Positions 45,059 to 54,506 are shown, counted from the stretch's first letter. The stretch is DNA of 64,000 nt from Henriciella aquimarina (GCF_002088975.1 NZ_NCST01000132.1:94627-158626), one strand, 5' to 3'. Notes: generated from the sequence alone by a model not told the origin. Program-made: numbers and translations.

Positions 45059-45796
45059 ATGAGCAAGATCTACAACACAGCCGCGGACGCCCTTGACGGG
45101 TTGCTCTTCGACGGCATGACGATTGCCGCCGGGGGCTTTGGCCTCTGCGGCATTCCTGAGCTTTCGATTGCCGCGATCCGCGAGGCCGGCACCAAGGATC
45201 TGACCATCTATTCCAACAATGCCGGCGTCGACGGGTTTGGCCTTGGCGTGCTGCTGGAAAGCAAGCAGGTGAAAAAGATGGGCTCGTCCTATGTCGGCGA
45301 GAACAAGGAGTTCATGCGCCAGTATCTCGGCGGCGAACTCGAACTGGAATTCAACCCGCAGGGCACGCTGGCCGAGCGCATGCGCGCCGGCGGGGCGGGC
45401 ATTGCCGGCTTCTACACCAAGACCGGCTATGGCACCCAGATCGGCGAAGGCAAGGAAGTGAAGGAATTCCACGGCGAGAAGTATATTCTCGAAGAGGGCA
45501 TCTTCGCCGACCTCGCCATCGTGAAGGCCTGGAAAGCGGACACGACCGGCAATGCCGTCTTCCGCAAGACCGCGCGCAACTTCAACGAGCCGGCGGCCAT
45601 GTGCGGCAAGGTCTGCATCATGGAAGTCGAGGAAATCGTCGAACCCGGCGAGCTCGACCCGAACCACATCCACCTGCCCGGCGTCTTCGTGCACCGGCTC
45701 GTCCAGGGCGAGTTCGAAAAGCGCATCGAGCAGCGCACGGTTCGGCAGCGCTACGACACCAGCACGAGCCCGGCTGGCACAGGGGAGGAAGTGTAA
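45059..45796 (+). CDS. scoA: 3-oxoacid CoA-transferase subunit A
   Basis: A 245-aa subunit of the class I CoA-transferase. The start follows AAGGA. Motifs are the CoA-binding GGFGLCGIPE near the N-terminus, YSNNAGVDGFGLG, and GAGIAGFYTKTGYGT. With subunit B it moves CoA from succinyl-CoA to acetoacetate or another 3-oxoacid. Subunit B follows with a one-base overlap (TAATG). The exact 3-oxoacid (acetoacetate or 3-oxoadipate) is not shown by the sequence. Confidence 0.9.
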   Translation: MSKIYNTAADALDGLLFDGMTIAAGGFGLCGIPELSIAAIREAGTKDLTIYSNNAGVDGFGLGVLLESKQVKKMGSSYVGENKEFMRQYLGGELELEFNPQGTLAERMRAGGAGIAGFYTKTGYGTQIGEGKEVKEFHGEKYILEEGIFADLAIVKAWKADTTGNAVFRKTARNFNEPAAMCGKVCIMEVEEIVEPGELDPNHIHLPGVFVHRLVQGEFEKRIEQRTVRQRYDTSTSPAGTGEEV

Positions 45797-46425
45797 TGAG
45801 CTGGACACGTGACGACATGGCCAAGCGGGCCGCGCAGGAGCTCGAAGACGGGATGTATGTCAATCTCGGCATCGGCATCCCGACACTGGTCGCCAACTAC
45901 ATCCCCGAAGGCGTCTCGGTGACGCTGCAATCGGAAAACGGCATGCTGGGCATGGGCCCCTTCCCCTATGAGGGCGAAGAAGACCCGGACCTGATCAATG
46001 CCGGCAAGCAGACCATTACCGAACTGCCGCACACCGCCTTCTTCGACAGCTCGATGAGCTTTGCGATGATCCGCGGCGGCAAGATCAACATGGCGATCCT
46101 GGGGGCGATGGAAGTCGCCGAGAATGGCGACCTCGCCAACTGGATGATCCCCGGCAAGCTGGTCAAAGGCATGGGTGGCGCGATGGACCTCGTGGCGGGC
46201 GTGAAGCGCGTCATCGTCGTGACCGACCACACCTCCAAGTCCGGCGCGCCGAAGCTGATCAAGGAATGCACCCTGCCGCTGACCGGCAAGGGCGTGGTCA
46301 AGATGATCATTACCGATCTCGGCGTCTTCAACGTCGTCGAGGGCGGGCTCGAGATCAAGGAGGTCGCGCCCGGCGTGACCCGCGAAGAGATCTACGAGAA
46401 AACCGCCGCGAAGATCGTCAATTGA
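45796..46425 (+). CDS. scoB: 3-oxoacid CoA-transferase subunit B
   Basis: A 209-aa subunit starting at the ATG in TAATG. The catalytic glutamate lies in [14 protein letters not shown]. Other blocks are [19 protein letters not shown] and [19 protein letters not shown]. The ribosome-binding site GGAGGAAG lies inside the end of subunit A. Its stop overlaps the TTG start of the following yjdM-like gene. Confidence 0.92.
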   Translation: MSWTRDDMAKRAAQELEDGMYVNLGIGIPTLVANYIPEGVSVTLQSENGMLGMGPFPYEGEEDPDLINAGKQTITELPHTAFFDSSMSFAMIRGGKINMAILGAMEVAENGDLANWMIPGKLVKGMGGAMDLVAGVKRVIVVTDHTSKSGAPKLIKECTLPLTGKGVVKMIITDLGVFNVVEGGLEIKEVAPGVTREEIYEKTAAKIVN

Positions 46426-46754
46426 GCACGCTGCCACCCTGCCCGGCTTGCCAGTCGGCCTATACCTATGAGGATGGCGCGCTGCTCATCTGTCCGGAAT
46501 GCGGGCATGAGTGGTCGCCTGAGGCCGACGCCGAGGCAGCGAAAGTCTGGCGCGATGCCCATGGCAATGTGCTGGCCGACGGCGACACGGTGACGGTGAT
46601 CAAGGACCTGAAGATCAAGGGCTCGTCCTCGGTCGTGAAGGTCGGCACGCGGGTGAAGAATATCCGCCTCGTCGAGGGCGATCACGATATCGACTGCAAG
46701 ATTGACGGCATCGGGCAGATGGGCCTCAAGACAGAGTTCGTGAAGAAGGCCTGA
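46422..46754 (+). CDS. yjdM: YjdM/PhnA-like zinc-ribbon protein
   Basis: A 110-aa protein with a TTG start that shares two bases with the subunit B stop (TTGA); this is the only start that gives the family N-terminus [20 protein letters not shown]. The zinc ribbon has Cys pairs CPAC and CPECGHEW. The C-terminal domain is [20 protein letters not shown] with [20 protein letters not shown]. The family is widespread but its role is unclear; the old link to phosphonate use is not supported. Confidence 0.88.
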   Translation: MSTLPPCPACQSAYTYEDGALLICPECGHEWSPEADAEAAKVWRDAHGNVLADGDTVTVIKDLKIKGSSSVVKVGTRVKNIRLVEGDHDIDCKIDGIGQMGLKTEFVKKA

Positions 46755-46774
46755 CGGCTCCCGGGAGACGCCCA

Positions 46775-47194
46775 ATGACAGCAACATGCCTGTGCGGCGC
46801 GGTCAGCGTGACGATCGAGGCCCGGCCGGACTTCGTCCATGACTGCAATTGCAGCCTGTGCCGCAAGGTCGGCGCGGCCTGGGGCTATTTTCCCTCTGCC
46901 GGTGTCAGGACGCGTGGTGAGACCGCCTCTTTCATGCGCCGCGACAAGCCGAATGCCGGTGTCGAAGTGCATGCCTGCAAGACCTGCGCGGCGACCACGC
47001 ATTTCGCGCTGGCCGAAACGTTCAAGGCGGCGAATCCCGAAGCGGATCTTGTTGGCGTGAACATGAAGCTCTTCGCACCGGAAGACCTGGACGGCGTCGA
47101 AGTGCGCTATCCCAATGGCAGGGACTGGGACGGCGTCGGCGCCTTCGAATACCGGCGCCCGGCCATGACGATCAGCACCGCCTCTCCCTGGTAG
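46775..47194 (+). CDS. GFA/CENP-V family zinc protein
   Basis: A 139-aa protein of the glutathione-dependent formaldehyde-activating (GFA) fold. Cysteines at the expected places: CLCGAVSV, DCNCSLCRKVG and HACKTCAATTHF. These bind structural and catalytic zinc. Most members are not proven Gfa enzymes, so the substrate is open. GGGAG precedes the ATG. It lies 20 nt after yjdM on the same strand. Confidence 0.8.
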   Translation: MTATCLCGAVSVTIEARPDFVHDCNCSLCRKVGAAWGYFPSAGVRTRGETASFMRRDKPNAGVEVHACKTCAATTHFALAETFKAANPEADLVGVNMKLFAPEDLDGVEVRYPNGRDWDGVGAFEYRRPAMTISTASPW

Positions 47195-47328
47195 TCAGCC
47201 GAAAAGCCATAAGGCCCGTGCCGCGTATGAGCCCTCCCGGATCGCGCGGCCATTTGCGTTGCGTCATGGATTGAAAGCGCCGGGGACTGCAATAACAGTG
47301 GGCGTCAGAGAACAAGGGAGAAAGTGAG

Positions 47329-48837
47329 ATGGCCAAAGGTGCGATGCCGGTCCTCCTCGGGGTAGGACAGTCGATGAGCCAATGGGATGGCCGCGATGGC
47401 GCCGAGGGCGCGCCCTCCCCGCTGAGCCTCGCGCGCGATGCCGCCACCGCCGCGCTGGAGGATGCCGGGGTCGCCGCCGGCGAGATCGACACGCTGAGCT
47501 TTGTGCGGATCTTCGAGGACTCGGTGCCCGGCGCGCCGCATCCGCATGGCCACAACACCAATCTGCCCGGAACGCTGGCGCGCGATCTCGGCGCGTCGCC
47601 CAAGCGGCTGATCTATTCCGATGTCGGCGGCCAGAGCCCGCAGGCACTCGCCAACGAGATGGCCGCCCGCATCCATGCCGGCGAGGCGGAGGTGGCGCTG
47701 CTGGCCGGCTCGGAAGCGAACCGCGCCTCCAAGGGCGCACGCAAGAACGGCGTCGAGATCGACTGGGCCGATGGCAGCGAGCTCGCCTATGAGGATCGCG
47801 GTCTGGGCCCCCAGATGCTAAGCCGGCCCGAAATCAAGCACGGTCTCATCGCGCCGGCCTTCTTCTATGCGATGTTCGAGAATGCCATTGCCGCGCGCCA
47901 GGGCCGGACACGCTCGGCCCATCGCGAAGCCATGTCGAAACTCTTCCACCCCTTCACCAGGGTGGCCGCCGACAACCCGTATGCGCAATTCCCGGTCGAA
48001 CGCAGCGTGGATTTCCTCTCCACGCCCTCGCCCGAGAATTACGAATTCGCCGACCCGTTCCTGAAATGGCATATCGCCCAGGATGCGGTGAACCAGGGCG
48101 CAGCCGTGCTCATCATGTCGGAAAAGAAGGCCGATGCGCTGGGCGTGGCCAAGGACAAGCGCGTCTACCTGCATGGCGGCGGCGAGGCGGGCGACGACCT
48201 GTTGTCGGAGCGCCCGATGATCGACGGCTCTTGGGCGATGGAAACCGCCATCAAGCGCGCGCTCGACCAGGCCGGAAAGACCTCGGGTGGACTCGCCCAT
48301 TTCGATCTGTATTCATGCTTTCCGTGTGCTGTCTTTTCAGCAACACAGGCGCTCGGCATCGATCCGTTCACAGATGAACGTGCCCTGACGCTGACGGGCG
48401 GTCTGCCTTTCTTTGGCGGGCCCGGCAACAATTATTCCATGCACGGCCTGGCCAGCATGGCCGAGACGCTGCGCACCGATCCAGGCAGCTATGGCCTGGT
48501 GCTCGCCAATGGCGGCTGGATGACCAAGGAGGCCGTCGGCGTCTGGTCCACCACCCGGCCGGAGCGCTTCACCCCGGCGGAAAAGGCCGCCAAGCCGACA
48601 GAGACCGTCCCGCTGGAGGAGGCGCCGAGCGAAGGCACCGTGGAGACCTACACGGTCGTCCATGGCCGCAAGGGCCCGCAGCATGGCGTCATCTTCGCGC
48701 GCACCGCCGAGGGCAAGCGCTTCATCGCCACGGCCGCGCCGGAAGCGCTGGACCGCCTGCGCGAGGACACCACGCCGGTGGGCCTGAAGGTGACAGTGGA
48801 GACGAAGGACCAGGTCAACACATTCCGCTTCGCCTGA
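47329..48837 (+). CDS. Thiolase-like protein (acetyl-CoA acetyltransferase family), catalytic Cys not evident
   Basis: A 502-aa protein of the long SCP2-thiolase-like branch. The thiolase fold is recognised by AALEDAGVAAGEIDTLSF, the dimer region, GEAEVALLAGSEANRAS and the C-terminal GGLPFFGGPGNNYSMHGLAS. An extra C-terminal domain of about 90 residues is present. The position of the nucleophilic Cys in normal thiolases (NxxCASG) reads YSDVGGQSPQA here, with no Cys. The block DLYSCFPCAVFSATQAL has two Cys, in the region of the usual second active-site loop. It may be a CoA-binding carrier or an enzyme with altered chemistry. AGGGAG precedes the ATG. Confidence 0.78.
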   Translation: MAKGAMPVLLGVGQSMSQWDGRDGAEGAPSPLSLARDAATAALEDAGVAAGEIDTLSFVRIFEDSVPGAPHPHGHNTNLPGTLARDLGASPKRLIYSDVGGQSPQALANEMAARIHAGEAEVALLAGSEANRASKGARKNGVEIDWADGSELAYEDRGLGPQMLSRPEIKHGLIAPAFFYAMFENAIAARQGRTRSAHREAMSKLFHPFTRVAADNPYAQFPVERSVDFLSTPSPENYEFADPFLKWHIAQDAVNQGAAVLIMSEKKADALGVAKDKRVYLHGGGEAGDDLLSERPMIDGSWAMETAIKRALDQAGKTSGGLAHFDLYSCFPCAVFSATQALGIDPFTDERALTLTGGLPFFGGPGNNYSMHGLASMAETLRTDPGSYGLVLANGGWMTKEAVGVWSTTRPERFTPAEKAAKPTETVPLEEAPSEGTVETYTVVHGRKGPQHGVIFARTAEGKRFIATAAPEALDRLREDTTPVGLKVTVETKDQVNTFRFA

Positions 48838-48887
48838 CCGGGCCCGGCGTGTAGCATCGCCCTACAGACGACTCGGAAGGCGACCGC

Positions 48888-49319
48888 ATGACACGACGAC
48901 TGGCCGGCCTTGCCGGCGCCCTGGCCATCAGCCTCGCGACAGCCACGGGCTGTGCCACACAGCCTGATCCCTGCACGCCGGAATGGATCGAGTGGAAGAC
49001 CGACCAGATCCTGACCCGCTTTGCCCGCTCTCACAGCGGCACGGTACAGGCCCTGCGCGACATCTCCGGACAGGTGGAAAGCCCCAATGCGCTGACCGCG
49101 ATCCGCGTGGCCACGATGATCGATGATTTCGAGGCGCTGGCGCAGGATTTCGACCGCATCGTCATGCCGGAACTCAATGACGCGATCCGCCTCTGCGGCG
49201 AGCCGCGCAACTTCGTCCCGGCCTTTTCGGAATTCCTGCGCCGGGAAGGCGTCGGCGAGGATGTGATCGGCTGGATCGAGGCCATCGGCTATGTCGCGAT
49301 GGAGCAGCGGAACCGGTGA
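48888..49319 (+). CDS. Small hypothetical lipoprotein
   Basis: A 143-aa protein with a lipobox (TATGC) and a helical mature domain with two further Cys (PDPCTPEW and IRLCGEPRN). No family recognised. The GTG start of the ZntB gene overlaps its stop (GTGA), so the two are coupled, which hints at a link to metal transport, but nothing in its own sequence proves this. Confidence 0.55.
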   Translation: MTRRLAGLAGALAISLATATGCATQPDPCTPEWIEWKTDQILTRFARSHSGTVQALRDISGQVESPNALTAIRVATMIDDFEALAQDFDRIVMPELNDAIRLCGEPRNFVPAFSEFLRREGVGEDVIGWIEAIGYVAMEQRNR

Positions 49320-50302
49320 ACGAGACGGTCGATAATCCCCTGATCTTCGGTTTCGAATTCGACGAGGCCGGGGGTGTGCGGCGGCTGGACTGGGCGGAGG
49401 TGTCGAGCGGCCCGGCCGCGCCGGCCACAGGCCGCCGCTGGCTGCATCTCAACCGCCTGTCGCCGGCGGTGCGCCAGTGGCTGACCGAGACGAGCGGGAT
49501 CGACGAGGTGATCGACGACGCGCTGTTGCAGGAGGATACCCGCCCGCGCTGCCTGGCGCATGGCGATGGCCTGCTGATCAATCTGCGCGGAGTGAACCTC
49601 AATGAGGGCTCCGAACCGGAAGACATGATCGCCATCCGCATCTGGATGACGGCCGAGGTGATCGTTTCGCTGCGCGCCTTCCACATCAAGGCCGCCCAGG
49701 ATTTGCGCGACCGCATCATGGCCGGCGAGGTGCCGGCCTCGAACGGCGTCATCCTCGCCGAGCTGGCGGAACGGCTCACCGACCGGATCGAGCCGGTGGT
49801 GAGCGAACTGGACGAACAGGCCGATGAGTATGAAGACACACTGCTGGAACCGGGCGCCACGCTGCCCAAGACGGCGCTGGCGAGCTTCCGGCGCAAGGTG
49901 CTGACGCTCAGGCGCTACATCATCCCGCAGCGCGAGGCGCTCGCGCATATAAGCCGCGAAGGCCAGCACCTGTTCGATGCCAGCCAGACCCTGCAATTGC
50001 GCGAGATTGCCGACCGGGTCACGCGCATCGGCGAAGAACTCGACATGATCCGCGAGCGCACCATGGTCTTGCAGGAGCAGCTGATCGAGGAACGCTCCGA
50101 GCGGATGAACCAGCGCCTCTTCGTGCTCTCCATCATCTCGGCCATCTTCCTGCCGCTTGGCTTCGTGACCGGCCTGTTCGGTGTGAATGTCGGCGGCATG
50201 CCGGGTGTCGGCAGCCCGCTCGCCTTCACCCTGCTCTGCCTCGGCATGGGCGGGCTGACGGTGACGCTCTTCTTCCTGTTCCGGCGCATGCGCTGGCTCT
50301 GA
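49316..50302 (+). CDS. zntB: ZntB/CorA-family metal transporter
   Basis: A 328-aa protein with a large cytoplasmic alpha/beta and helical domain (about 1-260) and two C-terminal membrane segments. The loop between them carries GVNVGGMPG, the ZntB form of the CorA GxN motif. A GTG start overlaps the stop of the previous gene. ZntB moves zinc (proton-coupled import is proposed; older work suggested export). Confidence 0.9.
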   Translation: MNETVDNPLIFGFEFDEAGGVRRLDWAEVSSGPAAPATGRRWLHLNRLSPAVRQWLTETSGIDEVIDDALLQEDTRPRCLAHGDGLLINLRGVNLNEGSEPEDMIAIRIWMTAEVIVSLRAFHIKAAQDLRDRIMAGEVPASNGVILAELAERLTDRIEPVVSELDEQADEYEDTLLEPGATLPKTALASFRRKVLTLRRYIIPQREALAHISREGQHLFDASQTLQLREIADRVTRIGEELDMIRERTMVLQEQLIEERSERMNQRLFVLSIISAIFLPLGFVTGLFGVNVGGMPGVGSPLAFTLLCLGMGGLTVTLFFLFRRMRWL

Positions 50303-50318
50303 AGCCTGCGTGGCGGCC

Positions 50319-51002
50319 CTAGTCCTTGCGGAAGATGACGCTGAGATTATTGGCCGGCATGTCCACGACGGTTTCGAGCGAGAGGCCAGCCGCCGCAGCC
50401 AGCGGGAGGATGTCGCGGTCAAGGTCGCGCACGCCCCAGGACGGGTCGCGGCGCTTCAGGTCTTCGCTGAAACGGGCATTGGACGGCGCAATCTCGCCTT
50501 CGCGCGCGAACGGGCCATAGAGAAACAGCTTGCCGCCCGGCGCGAGCCGCCGCCCTGCCCCGGCGATCAGGCCTTCGGCAGCCGCGAACGGGGCGATGTG
50601 GACCATATTGGTGCAGAAGATGGCCTCAAGCGGCGGCGCTGTCTCGATCTCGCCCCAGCCGGGCTGGCTGGCATCGATCTCGAGCGGGCCTGACAGCCGT
50701 CTGTCCGCCCCGGCGTGCTGCACCCAGGCGGCCTGGCTTGCCCGGCTCATGTCGTCAATGTCGGAATAGATCCAGGCGAGGCCCGGAAACCGCTCCACCA
50801 TCAGCGCGCCATGCTCGCCTGTGCCGGACGCGATCTCGAGCACGCGGCCTTCCAGCGGCATGTGCGCGGCGAAGACATCGCCGATCGGCCCGGCATTTCG
50901 CGCGACCGAGGGCGAGAAACGGCGGCCGTCGACCCCGGTGTTGCGCTGTTCCAGCGCGACCGACTTGCCGCGGCTGCCGATATCGTCCCTGTCCTCGCCC
51001 AT
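50319..51002 (-). CDS. DUF938 SAM-dependent methyltransferase-like protein
   Basis: A 227-aa protein starting at an ATG 6 nt after AGGAGG, a site which begins inside the stop of the acyl-CoA ligase gene. The SAM motif is VLEIASGTGEHG. Family blocks are FSPSVARNAGPI, FCTNMVHIAPFAAAEGLIAG and LFLYGPFAREGE. It has the methyltransferase fold; the methyl acceptor is unknown. Convergent with zntB. Confidence 0.85.
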   Translation of the reverse strand: MGEDRDDIGSRGKSVALEQRNTGVDGRRFSPSVARNAGPIGDVFAAHMPLEGRVLEIASGTGEHGALMVERFPGLAWIYSDIDDMSRASQAAWVQHAGADRRLSGPLEIDASQPGWGEIETAPPLEAIFCTNMVHIAPFAAAEGLIAGAGRRLAPGGKLFLYGPFAREGEIAPSNARFSEDLKRRDPSWGVRDLDRDILPLAAAAGLSLETVVDMPANNLSVIFRKD

Positions 51003-51012
51003 AATGGGCCTC

Positions 51013-52758
51013 CTAGCTGCGAGCCTTGAAGCGGCCCCGCAGGTCCGGCTTCAGGATCTTGCCATTGGCGTTGCGCGGCAGCGGCTCGGTCTGGAACTGG
51101 ATCTCGACCGGCACCTTGAAGGCGGCGAGCTGGCTGGCGACATGCGCGCGCAGCTCATCCTCGGTCACACTCTTGCCAGGCGTGAGCTGGACGACGGCGC
51201 CGACTTCCTCACCCAGCACCTTGTGCGGGATGCCGACGACAGCGGCATCCATCACGGCCGGATGGTCGTAGAGCGCATGCTCGACCTCGATGGAGTAGAT
51301 GTTCTCCCCGCCCCGGATCAGCATGTCCTTGGCCCGGTCGACGAGATAGAGAAAGCCCTCCTCGTCGAGGCGGGCGAGATCGCCGGTGATGACCCAGCCC
51401 TCATGGAAGGTTTCGGCGGTGGCGTCAGGCCGGTTCCAGTAGGCCTTGCAGTTGGACGGGCTCTTGCACCAGAGCTCGCCCACCTCGCCGGGCGGCAGCG
51501 TCTGGCCATCCGGGCCGACGATCTTGAGATCGACCGCGAGCGGCGGCGCGCCGGCGCTGTCGGGCCGGTTCACATAGTCCTCGCCGAGGTTCAGCGTCAC
51601 CGTCGCGCAGGTCTCCGTCATGCCCCAGCCATTGCCGGGCGCGGCTTCGGGGAAGCGCTTCTTGATGGTCGAGACGAGTTCCGGCGCGGACGGGGCGCCG
51701 CCATAGGAGACGACCTGGATCGAGGAGAGGTCATACTTCTCCCGGTCGGGATGTTCGAGCACCTGCCAGGCAATGGCGGGCACGCCGCCAATCGTGGTGA
51801 TCTTTTCCCGCTCGATGATCGGCAGCGCCTTGTCGGCGTCCCACTTGTACATCGAGACGATCTTGTCGCCGCGCAGCAGCGTCGGGATGAGCACGGCAAA
51901 GGAGCCGGTGGCGTGAAAGAACGGGATCGAGAGCAGCGTCGCGCGCTGTTCGTTCGGGTCCGGCTCGGGCACGGCCTCACCGCGGCGCAGGAACATGCGC
52001 GCCTGGCAGCTCATCGAGTTGAGGAAGTTCGAGATGACCGCGCGGTGGGTCGCCAGCGCGCCCTTGGGCTTGCCGGTCGTGCCGGAGGTGTACATCAGCG
52101 TGGCATCGTCATCGGGGCCGATCTCGATCTCCGGCAGAGCCTTGTCTTCCAGCCCGGCCCAGTCCTTCGGCTCGCCGACGATCTTCTCGAAATTGTGGAC
52201 GCGCGGATCGTTGCGCTCTTCCTCGGTCTCGCGGGCGATGATGATGGATTTGAGGTCCGGCAGGTCGTCGAGATGCTCGCGCACGCGCTCGAAGATCTGC
52301 GGGTCGACAATGGCGACCTTGGCGCCGGAATTCTTCAGCCCGTATTCGAGCTCTTCCCCGGTCCACCAGGAGTTCATCGGCGTGACGATCGCCCCGGCGG
52401 CGAGCCCGGCGAAGAAGCTGACCGACCATTGCGGATAGTTGCGCATGATGACGGCGACGCGGTCGCCCTTCTGCACGTCGAACTTATCGACCAGCGCATT
52501 GGCGACATGGCTGACGGCCTTGAAGTGCGAGGTGAAGGTGGCGCGCTCATCCTCATAGATCAGGAAGTCGCGTGTGCCATGCATGCGCGAGGCCTCGAGA
52601 ACGAAGCGCAGCGTCGGCGGGGCTTCGGGATAGTACTTCATCGATACGCCATCGATGACGCCCTCGCCCACCGCGAGCGGTGTGCCGGGCGCGGCGATCA
52701 TGCGATTGGCCTCATCGATCGAAATGACCGGCCAGGACGCCTCTGTATCCGCTGCCAT
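51013..52758 (-). CDS. Fatty-acyl-CoA ligase (AMP-forming)
   Basis: A 581-aa ANL-superfamily enzyme. The ATG at 52758 follows GGAGGAGAAG. The ATP/P-loop motif is MYTSGTTGKPKGA, the adenylate motif GWGMTETCA, the hinge VITGDLARLDEEGFLYLVDR, and the catalytic Lys in NANGKILKPDL. It activates a carboxylic acid to acyl-CoA for beta-oxidation; chain length is not evident. The DUF938 gene is immediately downstream in the same transcript. Confidence 0.92.
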   Translation of the reverse strand: MAADTEASWPVISIDEANRMIAAPGTPLAVGEGVIDGVSMKYYPEAPPTLRFVLEASRMHGTRDFLIYEDERATFTSHFKAVSHVANALVDKFDVQKGDRVAVIMRNYPQWSVSFFAGLAAGAIVTPMNSWWTGEELEYGLKNSGAKVAIVDPQIFERVREHLDDLPDLKSIIIARETEEERNDPRVHNFEKIVGEPKDWAGLEDKALPEIEIGPDDDATLMYTSGTTGKPKGALATHRAVISNFLNSMSCQARMFLRRGEAVPEPDPNEQRATLLSIPFFHATGSFAVLIPTLLRGDKIVSMYKWDADKALPIIEREKITTIGGVPAIAWQVLEHPDREKYDLSSIQVVSYGGAPSAPELVSTIKKRFPEAAPGNGWGMTETCATVTLNLGEDYVNRPDSAGAPPLAVDLKIVGPDGQTLPPGEVGELWCKSPSNCKAYWNRPDATAETFHEGWVITGDLARLDEEGFLYLVDRAKDMLIRGGENIYSIEVEHALYDHPAVMDAAVVGIPHKVLGEEVGAVVQLTPGKSVTEDELRAHVASQLAAFKVPVEIQFQTEPLPRNANGKILKPDLRGRFKARS

Positions 52759-52863
52759 ACTTCTCCTCCGGATGCTTTGTGTCGTTGCAACGGCAATCAA
52801 CCATGAGCGCCGCCCGGAAGAAAGAGCTTCACAAGTGAAATTTCATGACAGATCGACGCGACG

Positions 52864-53025
52864 TCAGCTTGCCGGCTGGAGAGAGGCCGATTGTGCCGGA
52901 GTGTCTACAGCGGGCGCCAGCATCTCGCTGCCGGCTTCGTCTGCCGGGACGGGCCAGAGCAGCATCACCGCAAAGCAGGCCAGCGCGGCCAGAGCGATCA
53001 CGATAAAATCCCGCATGGGCTCCAT
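52864..53025 (-). CDS. Small single-pass membrane protein (53 aa)
   Basis: A short reading frame of 53 codons with one membrane segment (FIVIALAALACFAVMLLW) and a polar tail. A ribosome-binding site AAGGGGAAGGA directly precedes the first ATG; a second ATG three codons on follows GGAG. It lies on the same strand between the lipoprotein at 53090 and the acyl-CoA ligase. Coding is supported by ribosome site and hydrophobic pattern only. Confidence 0.5.
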   Translation of the reverse strand: MEPMRDFIVIALAALACFAVMLLWPVPADEAGSEMLAPAVDTPAQSASLQPAS

Positions 53026-53089
53026 TCCTTCCCCTTGAATGAGAAGGAATGGAGCAAGGTGTGTGCCAGCCTACACGCCGGATATCGAC

Positions 53090-53737
53090 TTATTTGCCGA
53101 GTTCGCAGAACTGCACCGTGCGGGCGGTGCCATCGGGCTCGACCAGTTCGAATTTCGGCCCGGCCAGCTCGTCGCCATCGCAGAGATAGCCCATCTGGTA
53201 CATGTCGAGGACATAGGTGTTGTCGGGCTCCAGGGCGCCGGCGAGCATCAGGTCGGAGGCGGCCTGGTGGCGGCCGAGACGGAACAGGATCTCGAAACGC
53301 TCCATCGGCGAGAGGGCCTCGGTGTCGAGCGTCTCTTCGAGCTGGGCCTGTTCGGCCGAGGCCTCTTCGAGAAGGGTCGCGGCCTGCTCGGCCACGGCGC
53401 TGCCCGGATACTCGTTCACGATCTCCTCGAGGTCGTCGACGGCACCGTCGACATCGCTGCCGGCGCCATAACGCAGGGCGGCGCGCTTCATCAGCGTCTC
53501 GGCCATCTGCTCGTCACTCATGCCGGGATCGCCGAGAAGCTGGGTCAGCCGGTCGATCGCGGTCTGCTCATTGCCGGCATCGACCAGCGAATTCACCGTG
53601 CCCATGGCGAGGTCGTATTTGGACTGGCCGGCCTCCGGCGCAGACGGTGTCGGCGCGACCGTGTCAGCCGGATTTGACGACGCGCAAGCGCTTGCCAGGA
53701 TCAGCACACTCGCCCCAGCCAGAATTGATCGGATCAT
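53090..53737 (-). CDS. TPR-like lipoprotein (first of two related)
   Basis: A 215-aa protein with a lipobox (ASAC, Cys18). Tandem helical hairpins like tetratricopeptide repeats follow (KYDLAMGTVNSLVDAGNEQT, MSDEQMAETLMKRAALRYG, DLEEIVNEYPGSAVAEQAAT). The C-terminus is a Cys-paired tail (MGYLCDGDELAG and TVQFCELGK). The neighbour at 53813 has the same layout, so the two are probably ancient duplicates. Likely an envelope adaptor. Confidence 0.65.
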   Translation of the reverse strand: MIRSILAGASVLILASACASSNPADTVAPTPSAPEAGQSKYDLAMGTVNSLVDAGNEQTAIDRLTQLLGDPGMSDEQMAETLMKRAALRYGAGSDVDGAVDDLEEIVNEYPGSAVAEQAATLLEEASAEQAQLEETLDTEALSPMERFEILFRLGRHQAASDLMLAGALEPDNTYVLDMYQMGYLCDGDELAGPKFELVEPDGTARTVQFCELGK

Positions 53738-53812
53738 GTCAATTTCCCCAATGATGTGTTGTCTCTACGCGCCTAACCTAATCCGGCCCACGCGGCGAGA
53801 ATGTGACTGTTT

Positions 53813-54421
53813 TCAGGAAACACCCGGATTTTCGCACCAGCCGAGCTTTTCAAGGTGCTCATTGTCCTGGCCGAGCGTCCAGTCGTCATCATCACCCTCG
53901 CGGCAGAGATAGCCGGCGGCGACGAGCAGCTCCGCCTGCTCCTGTGTCGGCGCCAGTTCGGAGGTGCGATAGCGTTCGACCGCGGCCTCAAGCTCGCCCG
54001 TGGCGACCATGTCATCGAACCATTCCGGCAGAGTCTGCAGCCCTTCCAGCCGGCCGGCCGCCGCGCCCCAGGCATCGTCGGCATAGCCAAGCTCGGTCCT
54101 GGCGTTCGCGGCCACCGGCGAGTCCGGGGCGAGTTTCAGCGATTCGCGGAAGTCGGAGACCGCGCCGGGAAGATTGATCCTGGCCTGACGGCGCGCGGTT
54201 CCGCGCTCGAACAGCAGGCGCGCGCGCTGCTCGTCCGACAGGGCCGCCGTCTCGACGGTCTCGTTCAGGGACTGGATCGTCAGCCAGGGATGCGATTCGG
54301 CCTTCGCCTCATCTATCGCTTGGTCGAATTGGGCCGGTGTAAGTTCTACCGCCGGCGGCGGCGCGGTCTCACAGGCAAATAGGCCCAGGCAAAACAGCCC
54401 GGCCAAACAGGAACGCCACAT
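53813..54421 (-). CDS. TPR-like lipoprotein (second of two related)
   Basis: A 202-aa protein with a lipobox (LFAC, Cys17), helical repeat pairs (DEQRARLLFERGTARRQARI, NLPGAVSDFRESLKLAPDSP) and a Cys-paired tail (AGYLCREGDDDDW and LGWCENPG). The order YLC - acidic - aromatic - C matches the tail of its neighbour. It is placed after dxs on the same strand. Confidence 0.65.
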   Translation of the reverse strand: MWRSCLAGLFCLGLFACETAPPPAVELTPAQFDQAIDEAKAESHPWLTIQSLNETVETAALSDEQRARLLFERGTARRQARINLPGAVSDFRESLKLAPDSPVAANARTELGYADDAWGAAAGRLEGLQTLPEWFDDMVATGELEAAVERYRTSELAPTQEQAELLVAAGYLCREGDDDDWTLGQDNEHLEKLGWCENPGVS

Positions 54422-54506
54422 CGTCTACCTCCAGTCAGTCTGCTTTGGCCGGACCCTATAGAGAGCCGATTCCGCGGGCTAGGCAGTTACCGAAATGTAA
54501 GGCAGT

